Below are positions 1 to 8,428 of a stretch of 64,000 nucleotides of DNA, piece by piece (the first letter of the stretch is position 1; every line of letters starts with the position of its first letter). Source of the stretch: Calothrix sp. NIES-2098 (GTDB lineage Bacteria > Cyanobacteriota > Cyanobacteriia > Cyanobacteriales > Nostocaceae); NCBI GenBank assembly GCA_002368175.1, contig AP018172.1, positions 7,443,001-7,507,000 on the forward strand, written 5' to 3'. The notes below the pieces were generated by a model that worked only from the letters and a program-made list of their open reading frames with translations, was not told the origin of the DNA and did no database searches. The translations under genes and the position numbers were made by a program.

Positions 1-1239
1 AATTGGCATTCCATAAATTGGGCTATTAACATCAGTACGCGCTGCTGGATTCACTACATCATTTGCCCCAATTACTAAAGCTACATCTGCTTGCTCAAAT
101 TGGGGATTAATATCATCCATGTCATACAGCTGGGTATAAGGCACATTTGCCTCAGCTAGTAACACATTCATGTGTCCTGGCATTCTTCCTGCAACGGGGT
201 GAATGGCATACTTAACATCAACGCCCATCCGTTCTAGTTGATCTGTTAATTCCCGAACGCTATGTTGTGCTTGAGCAACTGCCATTCCATAACCAGGCAC
301 AATTACTACAGAACGGGCATAACCCAACATCATCGCGCCTTCTTCAGGATCGATACTGCGGACGGTTTGATCGGTTGCACCACCGCTAGCTACACCACCA
401 GCCGTGCCACCTGTACCAAAAGCGCTGAACAGCACGCTAAATAGGGAACGGTTCATTGCTTTACACATAATCTCAGTGAGGATAATCCCGGAGGCTCCCA
501 CCAATGCACCAGCGATGATTAACATATTGTTCATCACCACAAATCCGGCTGCGGCTGCGGCTATCCCTGACAGAGAGTTCAACAGCGAAATTACCACCGG
601 CATATCGCCGCCACCAATGGGGATGACGAACATCACACCCAATATTAGAGAAACAGCAACTACTGCTAAGAAGATGGGTAAGCTATCTGGTGTAACGATC
701 AAGTAGGCACTACCTACTACATAAGCACCCAGAAGTAAGAGGTTAAATGGTTGCTGGAAGGGAAATGTAATCGGGGAACCGCTAATTAAGCCCTGCAATT
801 TGGCAAAGGCGAGAAAACTACCTGTGAATGTGACACCACCGATTAACACATCCAGTAGCATGGAAATGTTGACATCAAGGGGTACGGGCGCGCCAGAATC
901 CAATAACCGCCAGAATTCTGCAACAGCAACTAATGCAGAAGCTGCACCACCCAAACCGTTGAGTAAACCCACCATTTGAGGCATTTCTGTCATTTGGACT
1001 TTGTAGGCTGCGATCGCACCAATAGCAGATCCAATTGCCAAGCCTAACAAAATCATCTCGTAGTTCAACACATGCTGATCTAGCATGGTGGCGACAATTG
1101 CCAGCAGCATCCCTACAGCTGCTACAACATTACCGTTCCTTGCTGTCGCAGGTGAACCTAGCTTTTTTAAACCCAGAATAAATAAAGATGCAGCGACTAA
1201 GTACGTCAGCTGAATCCCAGTTGGTAGAAAATCGCTCAC
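1..1239 (-). CDS. pntB: NAD(P) transhydrogenase subunit beta (partial, C-terminus beyond window)
   Basis: Membrane subunit of the proton-translocating transhydrogenase, which moves hydride between NADH and NADP+ using the proton gradient. The reading frame is open over all 413 codons to the left edge, and the last visible residues (SPIYGMPI) match the conserved NADP-domain region of PntB, so roughly the last 50 residues are missing. It starts with a GTG at 1239 (product begins MSDFLPTGIQLTYLVAA) that overlaps the pntA2 stop in a GTGA, which implies translational coupling. The N-terminal half is hydrophobic with many membrane helices. It is the third gene of a pntA1-pntA2-pntB operon. Confidence 0.93.
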   Translation of the reverse strand, partial: MSDFLPTGIQLTYLVAASLFILGLKKLGSPATARNGNVVAAVGMLLAIVATMLDQHVLNYEMILLGLAIGSAIGAIAAYKVQMTEMPQMVGLLNGLGGAASALVAVAEFWRLLDSGAPVPLDVNISMLLDVLIGGVTFTGSFLAFAKLQGLISGSPITFPFQQPFNLLLLGAYVVGSAYLIVTPDSLPIFLAVVAVSLILGVMFVIPIGGGDMPVVISLLNSLSGIAAAAAGFVVMNNMLIIAGALVGASGIILTEIMCKAMNRSLFSVLFSAFGTGGTAGGVASGGATDQTVRSIDPEEGAMMLGYARSVVIVPGYGMAVAQAQHSVRELTDQLERMGVDVKYAIHPVAGRMPGHMNVLLAEANVPYTQLYDMDDINPQFEQADVALVIGANDVVNPAARTDVNSPIYGMPI

Positions 1240-1529
1240 GCCTTAATCTCCTTTTTCTTAAACATTTGCAACATTCTGTCTGTGACTAGGAAACCGCCGA
1301 CGACGTTGACAGTTGCTAGTACCACCGCAACTAAACCTAAAATCACAGATAGATTAGTGTTTCTCTCGCCAGCAGCCACAATTGCCCCAATCACTGCAAT
1401 GCCAGAAATCGCATTTGAGCCTGACATTAATGGTGTATGCAAGGTAGGTGGCACTTTGTTGATGATTTCAAAGCCGGTAAAAGATGCCAGCACAAATACA
1501 AACAAAGCAGCAAGTAATGCCTCTGTCAT
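1236..1529 (-). CDS. pntA2: NAD(P) transhydrogenase subunit alpha part 2
   Basis: Small membrane part of the alpha subunit (97 residues). Cyanobacteria and some other bacteria encode PntA as two polypeptides, and this is the transmembrane piece. Three to four hydrophobic stretches are visible, ending in a basic KKKE tail. I chose the ATG at 1529 because an AGGAG lies ten bases before it; an upstream TTG at 1556 is in frame but would place that Shine-Dalgarno inside the gene. The stop overlaps the pntB start by four bases. It lies 88 bp after pntA1 and would share its transcript. Confidence 0.92.
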   Translation of the reverse strand: MTEALLAALFVFVLASFTGFEIINKVPPTLHTPLMSGSNAISGIAVIGAIVAAGERNTNLSVILGLVAVVLATVNVVGGFLVTDRMLQMFKKKEIKA

Positions 1530-1617
1530 GAAATAAAAACTCCTGTTTGCAACCAAATTTAGGCAGCTAATAATCCTTTTAGTAGCGAGAATCTACTATC
1601 TGCCTTCCTTCGGTAAA

Positions 1618-2790
1618 TTAATGTTTTCCTATTTGAGTACTTAATGCTTGTAATGCTTCTTGCACTCGTTGATTGCGAATTTCACCTGCGTGGCTGACAC
1701 AAGCCGCATCAATAATGTCATCGGCAAAGTCCACCTGCAAAGCTTTGTCTTTATTAATCAGTAATTGCATCAATGATGTCAGGTTCTTAGCATACAACTG
1801 GCTGGCGTGGACTGGCATTGATGATGGAAGATTAATCGGCCCGATGATAGTAATACCGTTCCAAACGATGTCTTTACCGGGATCGGTGCAAGCGCAGTTA
1901 CCACCTTGCTCGGCGGCTAAGTCTACAATTACTGAACCAGGCTTCATCTGTTTCACCATTTCTTCGGTGACTAACAGAGGTGCTTTTTTACCTGGAACTT
2001 GGGCTGTGGTAATCACTACATCGGCATTTTTGATGTGTTCGGCAACAACTTCTTGAGTGCGTTGTTTGCTAGCTTCAGAAATTTCTTTGGCGTATCCACC
2101 AGCCGCAACAGTTTCTTCTTCGAGTTTAACTTCAACAAATTTCGCCCCTAAGCTTTGGACTTCCTCTTTAACAGCAGGACGGATATCAAAAGCTTCTACC
2201 ACTGCTCCCAAGCGTCTTGCGGTGGCGATCGCTTGCAATCCTGCCACGCCTGCTCCCATGATAAATACTTTAGCTGGGGCGATCGTACCTGCGGCGGTGG
2301 TCAGCATGGGGAAATATTTCGGTAATGCTGCGGCGGCAATTAATACAGATTTATAACCTGCTAAAGATGCTTGCGAAGACAATGCATCCATGCTTTGCGC
2401 TCTAGTAGTACGGGGGATCATTTCCATACTCAAAGCTGTGACTTGGCGATTTGCTAACTGCTGCACCACCAAAGGATTGCCCAAAGGATTGAGGAAGCTA
2501 ATCAATACAGATCCTGCTTTCAGAAAATCAATTTCGGAGCGTCCATCTTCACGTTCTTGTGGCGGACTGACTTTCAATAAAATATCAGCTTCTCCCCATA
2601 ATGTAGCGGGGTCAGCAATAATTTTAGCTCCTGCTGCTTCATAAGCAGAATCACTAAAAAACGATCGCTCTCCTGCACCTGTTTCTACCCAAATTTCTAA
2701 ACCTTGCTTTACCAATCGGGCAACGATGTCAGGAATTAATGCCACACGACGCTCACCAACTTCTATTTCTTTAGCTACTGCTATTCTCAT
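1618..2790 (-). CDS. pntA1: NAD(P) transhydrogenase subunit alpha part 1
   Basis: Soluble NAD(H)-binding domain I of the transhydrogenase (390 residues). It opens with MRIAVAKEIEVGERRVALIP, the alanine dehydrogenase/PNT N-terminal signature. A Rossmann fingerprint (VFIMGAGVAGLQAIATARRLG) sits near residue 165, followed by DIRPAVKEEVQSLGAKFVE. The conserved VDLAAEQGGNC segment is also present. The ATG at 2790 has an AGGAG at ideal spacing; the frame is open a further 12 codons upstream but without a ribosome site. First gene of the pnt operon, so its promoter should lie in the 2791-3295 interval. Confidence 0.95.
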   Translation of the reverse strand: MRIAVAKEIEVGERRVALIPDIVARLVKQGLEIWVETGAGERSFFSDSAYEAAGAKIIADPATLWGEADILLKVSPPQEREDGRSEIDFLKAGSVLISFLNPLGNPLVVQQLANRQVTALSMEMIPRTTRAQSMDALSSQASLAGYKSVLIAAAALPKYFPMLTTAAGTIAPAKVFIMGAGVAGLQAIATARRLGAVVEAFDIRPAVKEEVQSLGAKFVEVKLEEETVAAGGYAKEISEASKQRTQEVVAEHIKNADVVITTAQVPGKKAPLLVTEEMVKQMKPGSVIVDLAAEQGGNCACTDPGKDIVWNGITIIGPINLPSSMPVHASQLYAKNLTSLMQLLINKDKALQVDFADDIIDAACVSHAGEIRNQRVQEALQALSTQIGKH

Positions 2791-3295
2791 GAAATCTCCT
2801 GGAGATAAATACCTAATCTCTGCCAACTGTGTAATTTTTTCGCTGAGTTATTCCCCGTTCTCATGCTGCATAGGCTGGGGATCTCAGCCATTGCTTCTAT
2901 TTTGTAGATTGAACCTTGACCGTTTCCTGTTTCACTGACAATTCCCTAGGCCAAGCTTCAGTTTGCCATTCACAGATGTCACACTTGCAGACAATTTTAA
3001 TAGGCTTACATACTGCACATCCTATGTTGATTCCCAAATTTTGCATCTGTGTCTTCAGCTTATTTTAGGGATTGAAAAATTTTGTATTCGTCTATTACAT
3101 AATGCAATATGCATCCACTTAGCAAAATCTTGATTATTCCCAAAGTAAAATTTGATGATTGCTACTTCGATTCACGCTCGTTTTTATCAATTTAGCCCAA
3201 CTTAACAGGCGATCGCTGATTGTATGGCTCAATTTTTATAACAAAACTCTTACAATTTAGATACACTTGTACATATTCAGAAACACAATCTCATT

Positions 3296-3574
3296 ATGAC
3301 TGTGTTTCTATCTAGCGTTAAAAAGCAGTTCAAAGTAAGTTACAAGCTGGTATACAGTGAATCAATCGCTTTGCAAAGCCTAAAGTACTTGCTAAGAATT
3401 AATCAGCCAACCAGCAAATCGTTAGTCCGTAAAGGTAGTGAGGTAAAGAAAAACAGTGTTAAAAATATCACTAAAAGCTCTCTGGCTCGAAGATCTCAGA
3501 CAGATGGCACTTTAAAAAACTATTTGGCGTCTATTTTGAGAAATTCAGCAGTAAAGTTTAGTTACGAATACTAA
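3296..3574 (+). CDS. hypothetical small basic protein
   Basis: A 92-codon frame beginning ATGACTGTGTTTCT. The product is rich in Lys, Ser and Arg, has no signal peptide or membrane segment, and resembles no family I know. No clear ribosome binding site precedes it. It sits in the 836-bp interval between divergently transcribed pntA1 and the DUF2808 gene and stops 52 bp before the latter. It may be a real lineage-specific gene or a chance frame. The rest of the interval (2791-3295) is AT-rich with one HIP1-like GCGATCGC and no other recognisable element. Confidence 0.3.
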   Translation: MTVFLSSVKKQFKVSYKLVYSESIALQSLKYLLRINQPTSKSLVRKGSEVKKNSVKNITKSSLARRSQTDGTLKNYLASILRNSAVKFSYEY

Positions 3575-3626
3575 ACTTTTAGTTATTTAGATAACCAAGC
3601 ATACTATCTGATAGAGGAGCTTAACT

Positions 3627-4139
3627 ATGCGACGTTTACTTTCGACTTTAGCCGTGACTAGCTGTTTGCTGACTGGGTTTCAAGCTGTAAGCTGGGCACA
3701 AGGTTTACCAGGATTGACTCTATTTAGCGGTGTCAAAAGCGAAAACCAACTGCCATTCCGCTTAGATTTTGGTGGGCAAGCAGATGGCTGGGATCGTTAT
3801 ATCCTAAGAATTCCCGCTAAAAGAATGAAATTGGCAGTAGCGCAATTTGCGATTACATACCCTGATTATTACAAAGGAAAATTCGATCCCAAAAATATTG
3901 AGGTCAAAGTCAAAGACAAAGCTGTTCCCCTTTCTGAAGTGAAGTGGGATAAAGAAGGCCGCGTGATTCAAATTTACCCCCAAGAGCCAGTGCCAGCGGG
4001 TAGTAAGGTAGAACTGGTGTTATCTAATGTGAAAAACCCAACCTTTGGTGGAACTTATTATTTCAACTGCCAAATTCTCTCTCCAGGTGACGTACCGCTA
4101 TTGCGTTATATGGGAACTTGGATCTTGAGCATCAATTAA
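3627..4139 (+). CDS. DUF2808 exported protein
   Basis: A 170-residue cyanobacterial protein with an N-terminal signal peptide: RR, then a hydrophobic core, and probable cleavage after SWAQ near residue 26. The remainder is a DUF2808 domain, recognised by the YILRIPAKRMKLAVAQFAI and ITYPDYYKGKFDP segments and the C-terminal NPTFGGTYYFNCQIL. Function of the family is unknown; it is probably periplasmic or thylakoid-lumenal. The ATG follows a GAGGAG at suitable distance. It stands alone, 165 bp ahead of rpmH. Confidence 0.85.
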   Translation: MRRLLSTLAVTSCLLTGFQAVSWAQGLPGLTLFSGVKSENQLPFRLDFGGQADGWDRYILRIPAKRMKLAVAQFAITYPDYYKGKFDPKNIEVKVKDKAVPLSEVKWDKEGRVIQIYPQEPVPAGSKVELVLSNVKNPTFGGTYYFNCQILSPGDVPLLRYMGTWILSIN

Positions 4140-4303
4140 GATATCGATCGTTTGTTAAGGGACAAGGAAAAACAGAGCAGAATAGCTATAGTCTATTCAT
4201 CCTTGCCCCTTGGCTGTTAACCGGAATCTCTATCTTTTGCTTGTAATAGTGATAAAATAAGAGATTGTGACTTTTTATAAAAATCACCTAAGAGGAGCAC
4301 AGT

Positions 4304-4438
4304 ATGCAAAGAACCCTGGGCGGCACCAACCGTAAGAGAAAGAGAACTTCTGGTTTTCGCGCTAGAATGCGTACCCCAGATGGGAGAAACGTGATTCGCG
4401 CCAGAAGAAAAAAGGGTCGTCATCGTTTGAGCGTTTAG
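4304..4438 (+). CDS. rpmH: 50S ribosomal protein L34
   Basis: A 44-codon gene encoding the very basic L34 protein: MQRTLGGTNRKRKRTSGFRA, then RMRTPDGRNVIRARRKKGRH and RLSV. This matches the universal L34 pattern, including the FRARMRT core. A GAGGAG lies seven bases ahead of the ATG. It begins the conserved rpmH-rnpA-PH-yidC-jag block, with rnpA 25 bp downstream, so the two are probably co-transcribed. Confidence 0.98.
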   Translation: MQRTLGGTNRKRKRTSGFRARMRTPDGRNVIRARRKKGRHRLSV

Positions 4439-4463
4439 GGTAAATTAGGCGAAAATAGCATCT

Positions 4464-4886
4464 GTGGCTTTGCCCAAAGCAAATCGGCTAAAATCCCGAA
4501 AAGATTTCCAGGCAGTTTTCCGAGAGGGAATTCGGCGTCATGGTTCCTATTTCACGTTAAGGGCCCTGAAACCGTCGGTTTCCAAACACTCTTCTTTGGA
4601 TACTGCCCCTGAAAATATACGGTCAACTGATACAGCACATCTGGATAGCACAAAATTTGGCATTGCCGTTAGCACAAAAGTTAGCAAACGTGCAGTAGTT
4701 CGCAACCGGATTAAACGGCAAATAACGGTAGCTTTGTATCAGTTATTGCCCAGATTGTCACCTGGATGGCGGTTAGTAATAGTTGTGAAACCAACAGCAG
4801 CAGAACAAGAGTGCGTAAGCCAACAATATCTGCAAGAATTAGAGCAGTTGTTAGCACAAGCCGAGGTACTAGATGGGCATTCGTGA
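4464..4886 (+). CDS. rnpA: ribonuclease P protein component
   Basis: Protein subunit that helps the RNase P ribozyme cleave 5' leaders from pre-tRNAs. The product (140 residues) begins MALPKANRLKSRKDFQAVFR from a GTG codon and carries the RNase P signature VSKRAVVRNRIKRQI near residues 74-88, the RNR motif that contacts the RNA. A Ser/Thr-rich loop of about 30 residues is inserted before the signature, somewhat longer than in enterobacterial proteins. Its 3' end overlaps the next gene by 14 bp, suggesting coupled translation. Confidence 0.96.
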   Translation: MALPKANRLKSRKDFQAVFREGIRRHGSYFTLRALKPSVSKHSSLDTAPENIRSTDTAHLDSTKFGIAVSTKVSKRAVVRNRIKRQITVALYQLLPRLSPGWRLVIVVKPTAAEQECVSQQYLQELEQLLAQAEVLDGHS

Positions 4887-5262
4887 AGAAATTTATTATG
4901 AAGGCGGCCCTCATATTGGGGATTTGATTCTCAATATTTTGATTGGGTTAACTGTTATCGGGATACCATTAACAGTTGGGGCGATTGTCAGGGCTTTGTG
5001 GCTACGCTTCCGGATCACCGATCGCCGCATTTCTGTGATGGGTGGTTGGATGGGACGCGATCGCACTGACGTAATTTATTCAGAAATTGTCAAAATTGTG
5101 AAAGTTCCTCGCGGTCTTGGTTTTTGGGGAGATATGGTACTAACCCTGAGAAATGGCAGTCGTTTAGAAATGCGGGCTGTTCCGAATTTTAGAGCAGTCT
5201 ATGACTACATCAATGAAAGAGTAGCTGCCAAAAATTCTGAATATAGTACAGCTGCCAAGTAA
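4873..5262 (+). CDS. bacterial PH-domain (DUF304-like) membrane protein
   Basis: A 129-residue protein with one or two N-terminal membrane segments (IGDLILNILIGLTVIGIPLT and following) and a bacterial pleckstrin-homology-like domain: FRITDRRISVMGGWMGR, then a strand-rich stretch ending MVLTLRNGSRLEMRAVP. The ATG lies inside the end of rnpA. Cyanobacteria commonly keep this gene between rnpA and yidC. That suggests a role linked to membrane protein insertion, but the function is inferred only from position. Confidence 0.8.
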   Translation: MGIREEIYYEGGPHIGDLILNILIGLTVIGIPLTVGAIVRALWLRFRITDRRISVMGGWMGRDRTDVIYSEIVKIVKVPRGLGFWGDMVLTLRNGSRLEMRAVPNFRAVYDYINERVAAKNSEYSTAAK

Positions 5263-5497
5263 TCAAGTGCCATCAGTACGAAGCCAAACACCTTCCTTGA
5301 CTCATCAGTGCCAGTCTGTGCAAGTGGTTAAACCTACCTATGCAGCTGGCTTCTGAGGAATTTTGGCGGATTGATTTTAGCATTCATTTTTTCAGATCGT
5401 GGGCGGCTATCCGTAGTGGATGATAGTCGCAGACAAATCGTGATTTAGATAAATTAGATTCAGTTAGTTTACAGTACCTCAGGTTGAATTCAGAATA

Positions 5498-6643
5498 ATG
5501 GATTTTGGTATCGGGTTTCTCTCGAACAACGTGATGCTGCCAATCATAGATTTTTTCTATAGCATTGTGCCTAGTTATGGATTGGCGATCGTTGCCTTAA
5601 CATTGATAATCCGCTTTGCGCTCTATCCCCTGAGTGCTGGTTCCATTCGGAATATGCGGCGGATGCGGATTGTCCAACCTCTGATGCAAAAGCGGATGGC
5701 AGAAATCAAAGAGCGTTATAAAGACGATCCGCAAAAACAGCAAGAGGAAATGGTCAATGTCCAAAAGGAATTTGGCAACCCTCTAGCTGGTTGTTTGCCA
5801 CTGCTGTTGCAAATGCCAGTGTTGTTAGCGCTGTTTGCCACTTTGCGGGGTTCGCCCTTTGCTGGGGTTAACTACAGCGTTAACCTGCAAGTCTTTCCCT
5901 CCGAACAAATCGAACGAATTCAACCCCAAGCCTTTGCAACTCCTCCTCAAAATATCTACATTGCTGATGGGGAACACAGCCGTGTCACTGCTATCCTCCC
6001 CGGAGGTAATAAATTAGCGGTAGGAGAAAGAACCAAGATTCAATACCAGACTGTTGAAGGCAAACCATTTCAGGTGCTTTTGGCAGAACACCCAGAAAAT
6101 AAGCTGACACCCGAATGGAAAGTCACCAAAGGGGAAGACAGAATCAAAATTGACGCTGAGGGTAATATAGAAGCCTTACAGCCAGGAGATGTCACCATTC
6201 AAGGTACTATTCCCGGACTGGCAGCAGATAAAGGATTTCTGTTTATTGATGCCTTAGGTAGAGTAGGCGCAACCGATCCCGATGGCACAATCCACTGGGA
6301 TATTGTCGCTATGGTAATTTTCTTTGGGATTAGTCTCTACGTTAGCCAAATTCTTTCCGGGCAAAATTCCAGTGGGGGCAACCCACAGCAGGATACAGTT
6401 AACAAAATCACCCCTGTGATCTTTTCAGGGATGTTTTTGTTCTTCCCATTGCCTGCTGGGGTTTTGATGTACATGGTGATTGGAAATATTTTCCAGACCC
6501 TACAAACCTTTATTCTCTCCCGCGAACCCTTACCGGAAGAACTACAAAAAATTGTAGCAACCCAGGAAAAAGAAGCAGCAACGGCAGATCAAAAAGCATT
6601 GCCGTTTGAGCCAAAAAGTTCTAAGAAGAAGGCTACAAATTAA
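5498..6643 (+). CDS. yidC: membrane protein insertase YidC/Oxa1/Alb3
   Basis: Inserts proteins into the plasma and thylakoid membranes, with or without Sec. The 381-residue product has the Oxa1 core: YGLAIVALTLIIRFALYPLS near residue 28-47, the positively charged hairpin RNMRRMRIVQPLMQKRMAEI, and NPLAGCLPLLLQMPVLLALF near residue 95-114. C-terminal membrane helices include the segment around residues 265-285 and PVIFSGMFLFFPLPAGVLMY. A hydrophilic insertion of about 140 residues separates the helices, as usual for cyanobacterial YidC. The basic tail (SSKKKATN) could bind ribosomes. jag follows after two bases. Confidence 0.96.
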   Translation: MDFGIGFLSNNVMLPIIDFFYSIVPSYGLAIVALTLIIRFALYPLSAGSIRNMRRMRIVQPLMQKRMAEIKERYKDDPQKQQEEMVNVQKEFGNPLAGCLPLLLQMPVLLALFATLRGSPFAGVNYSVNLQVFPSEQIERIQPQAFATPPQNIYIADGEHSRVTAILPGGNKLAVGERTKIQYQTVEGKPFQVLLAEHPENKLTPEWKVTKGEDRIKIDAEGNIEALQPGDVTIQGTIPGLAADKGFLFIDALGRVGATDPDGTIHWDIVAMVIFFGISLYVSQILSGQNSSGGNPQQDTVNKITPVIFSGMFLFFPLPAGVLMYMVIGNIFQTLQTFILSREPLPEELQKIVATQEKEAATADQKALPFEPKSSKKKATN

Positions 6644-6645
6644 TC

Positions 6646-7161
6646 ATGAGCAACAGTCCCATGCAGCGAGGGCAACAGTGGTTAAAAACACTGCTGCTAC
6701 TTACTGGGGTATCTGCTGAGGTTGAGGGTAATTTAGAACCCGCTCAACCTCAGAGCGGCGACTCCGAAGAACCAGATAACTACTGGTTAACAATTGATGA
6801 AACACAACTAAATCCCGATCAAATCAGAATTTTGATCGGGACTGATGGTTCAGTACTAGATGCAATTCAGTATCTAGCCAATTCAGTACTGAACATCAAC
6901 CAACCACTAGAAGAGCAAGCTTCTTATACCATCGAGTTGAATGGCTACCGCGTCAAACGAGAAGCGGAAATTCGCGCATTGGCTGAAGCTGCATCGGAAG
7001 AAGTGCGAACTACAGGGAGAGAAGTAGAAATAAAATCCCTAAGTTCGGCGGAAAGACGGCAAATTCATACATTTTTAAAGGAATTTTCCGATCTAGAAAC
7101 CTTTAGCCGTGGTAAAGAACCACATCGACATCTTGTAGTTCGTCCCGCGATCGCACCTTAG
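6646..7161 (+). CDS. jag: Jag/KhpB-type KH-R3H RNA-binding protein
   Basis: A 171-residue RNA-binding protein. The KH-like domain contains the GxDG-type loop (IGTDGSVLDAIQYLANSVLN, about residues 64-83), and the R3H domain is visible as SSAERRQIHTFL near residue 131-142. An acidic, Pro/Gln-rich linker sits near the N-terminus. It starts two bases after yidC and is surely co-transcribed. Its family partners with KhpA in RNA regulation of cell elongation in other bacteria; the cyanobacterial role is inferred. Confidence 0.9.
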   Translation: MSNSPMQRGQQWLKTLLLLTGVSAEVEGNLEPAQPQSGDSEEPDNYWLTIDETQLNPDQIRILIGTDGSVLDAIQYLANSVLNINQPLEEQASYTIELNGYRVKREAEIRALAEAASEEVRTTGREVEIKSLSSAERRQIHTFLKEFSDLETFSRGKEPHRHLVVRPAIAP

Positions 7162-7290
7162 GCAAGACCAGGGAACACGGAGAAATGACTCTTGAGCGCT
7201 GCCTCGAAAAGCTAAAATAAAGATCTAAGATCGGCAAAATTGCTGGTAATTAAACTAAGTTTCGTTTGGTGAGGATATCTCACAAATCCT

Positions 7291-7797
7291 ATGGACGCAA
7301 TTTTTATTCCGCAGCTCACCAAAGCCCCGGAGCGGACAGAGGAAATTCAAGTTAAAGAATTTCTGCCTGGTTTGGAAACTTTGACCCCTGTTCGTGGTGT
7401 TATTCGCGTGCAGCATCAGGGTAATTATTTAGAAGTATCCGGTCAAGCAGAAGCCATTATTACTTGTACTTGCAACCGCTGCTTACAACAATACAATCAA
7501 CGTTTGGTAGTTGATACCAAGGAAATCATCTGGTTAGATGCAACAGCTAATCAACCACAAGACTTGCCATTAGAAAGAGAAGTAGCAGTGGAAGATTTGA
7601 TAGAAACTCTACCACCTGATGGCTATTTTCATCCCAGCGAATGGTTGTACGAACAGATGTGTTTAGAGTTACCTCAGCGCCAGCTATGCGATCTCAATTG
7701 CCCAGGTATTTTGAGTAGTGCTGCTGAAAGTGCTGAAAAACCAGTTGATAACCGTTGGGCTTCTTTAGAAGCATTGAAAAAGAAGCTTCCGGGCTAG
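7291..7797 (+). CDS. DUF177 / YceD family protein
   Basis: A 168-residue protein of the YceD (DUF177) family, linked in bacteria and plastids to 23S rRNA accumulation. The sequence shows the family's Cys pairs: TCTCNRCLQQY near residues 63-73 and a second C-terminal CDLNCPG, which probably bind a metal. It lies 129 bp after jag in the same direction and is a plausible end of the rpmH-yidC block. A perfect palindrome 38 bp after the stop may mark the transcript end. Confidence 0.87.
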   Translation: MDAIFIPQLTKAPERTEEIQVKEFLPGLETLTPVRGVIRVQHQGNYLEVSGQAEAIITCTCNRCLQQYNQRLVVDTKEIIWLDATANQPQDLPLEREVAVEDLIETLPPDGYFHPSEWLYEQMCLELPQRQLCDLNCPGILSSAAESAEKPVDNRWASLEALKKKLPG

Positions 7798-8428
7798 TCA
7801 ATTAAATTCTGAGTCAGTACTTTAGTGCGAAATTTGAGCGCTTAAGCGCTCATCAAAAATATTTGTAATCATGAATATAGTGATAGCAGTAGGCAATAAT
7901 AATCACGATTTTGATGTCATTGACTAAATTTTATTTGTAGCTGTGCAGTAACAGAACATTAATTAACACCCATACTTTCAAGGAAGCAACCGATCGGGAC
8001 GCGATGGCTTACAGTATCGATGTATCACCAGATTTGAGAGTTATGTTATAAGCCAAGACAGTTCAGATAAGAATCATTAACCGCCGATAAACGAGGCAGT
8101 GCATTGGGTGGGTTCCCGCAGGTTAGCAACTGCTTTGCCGATAAATCAAGATATTTAATCCTTATTTTGTGTCTAAGCCCAATTAACTGAACAGTATTGT
8201 GGTGCAAGCCAAATGGAAAACAAAGTTCTAATTCTGTTTGATGTTTCTGGCTAAATGGGATAAATCCCTGTTCTATTATTCATAGCGCCGTTCAGACAAG
8301 ATAAGAGATGATTTCGGGGATATAAGCTTGAGCATATTTTGGGAACGATCGATGTTTTTGGTTGTGAGAGACGGTACAACCCTTAACAATGAAATAAGAA
8401 CTGATAAAAACCCAATTAACAGCTACTT
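7798..8428. other. 631-bp gene-free interval with palindrome and degraded dispersed repeat
   Basis: No convincing gene. A perfect 16-bp palindrome GAGCGCTTAAGCGCTC lies at 7836-7851 and could fold in the RNA, although it lacks a good U-tract. At about 8096-8133 a stretch (GCAGTGCATTGGGTGGGTTC, then AGCAACTGC) resembles the reverse complement of the dispersed palindromic repeat near 16060-16110, so it is probably a decayed copy. The remaining 280 bp up to the AAA ATPase gene are unexplained and should hold its promoter. Confidence 0.6.

Noticed and set aside
1236..2790. Frameshift splitting pntA
   Set aside because: Cyanobacteria normally encode PntA as two proteins, each here with its own Shine-Dalgarno.
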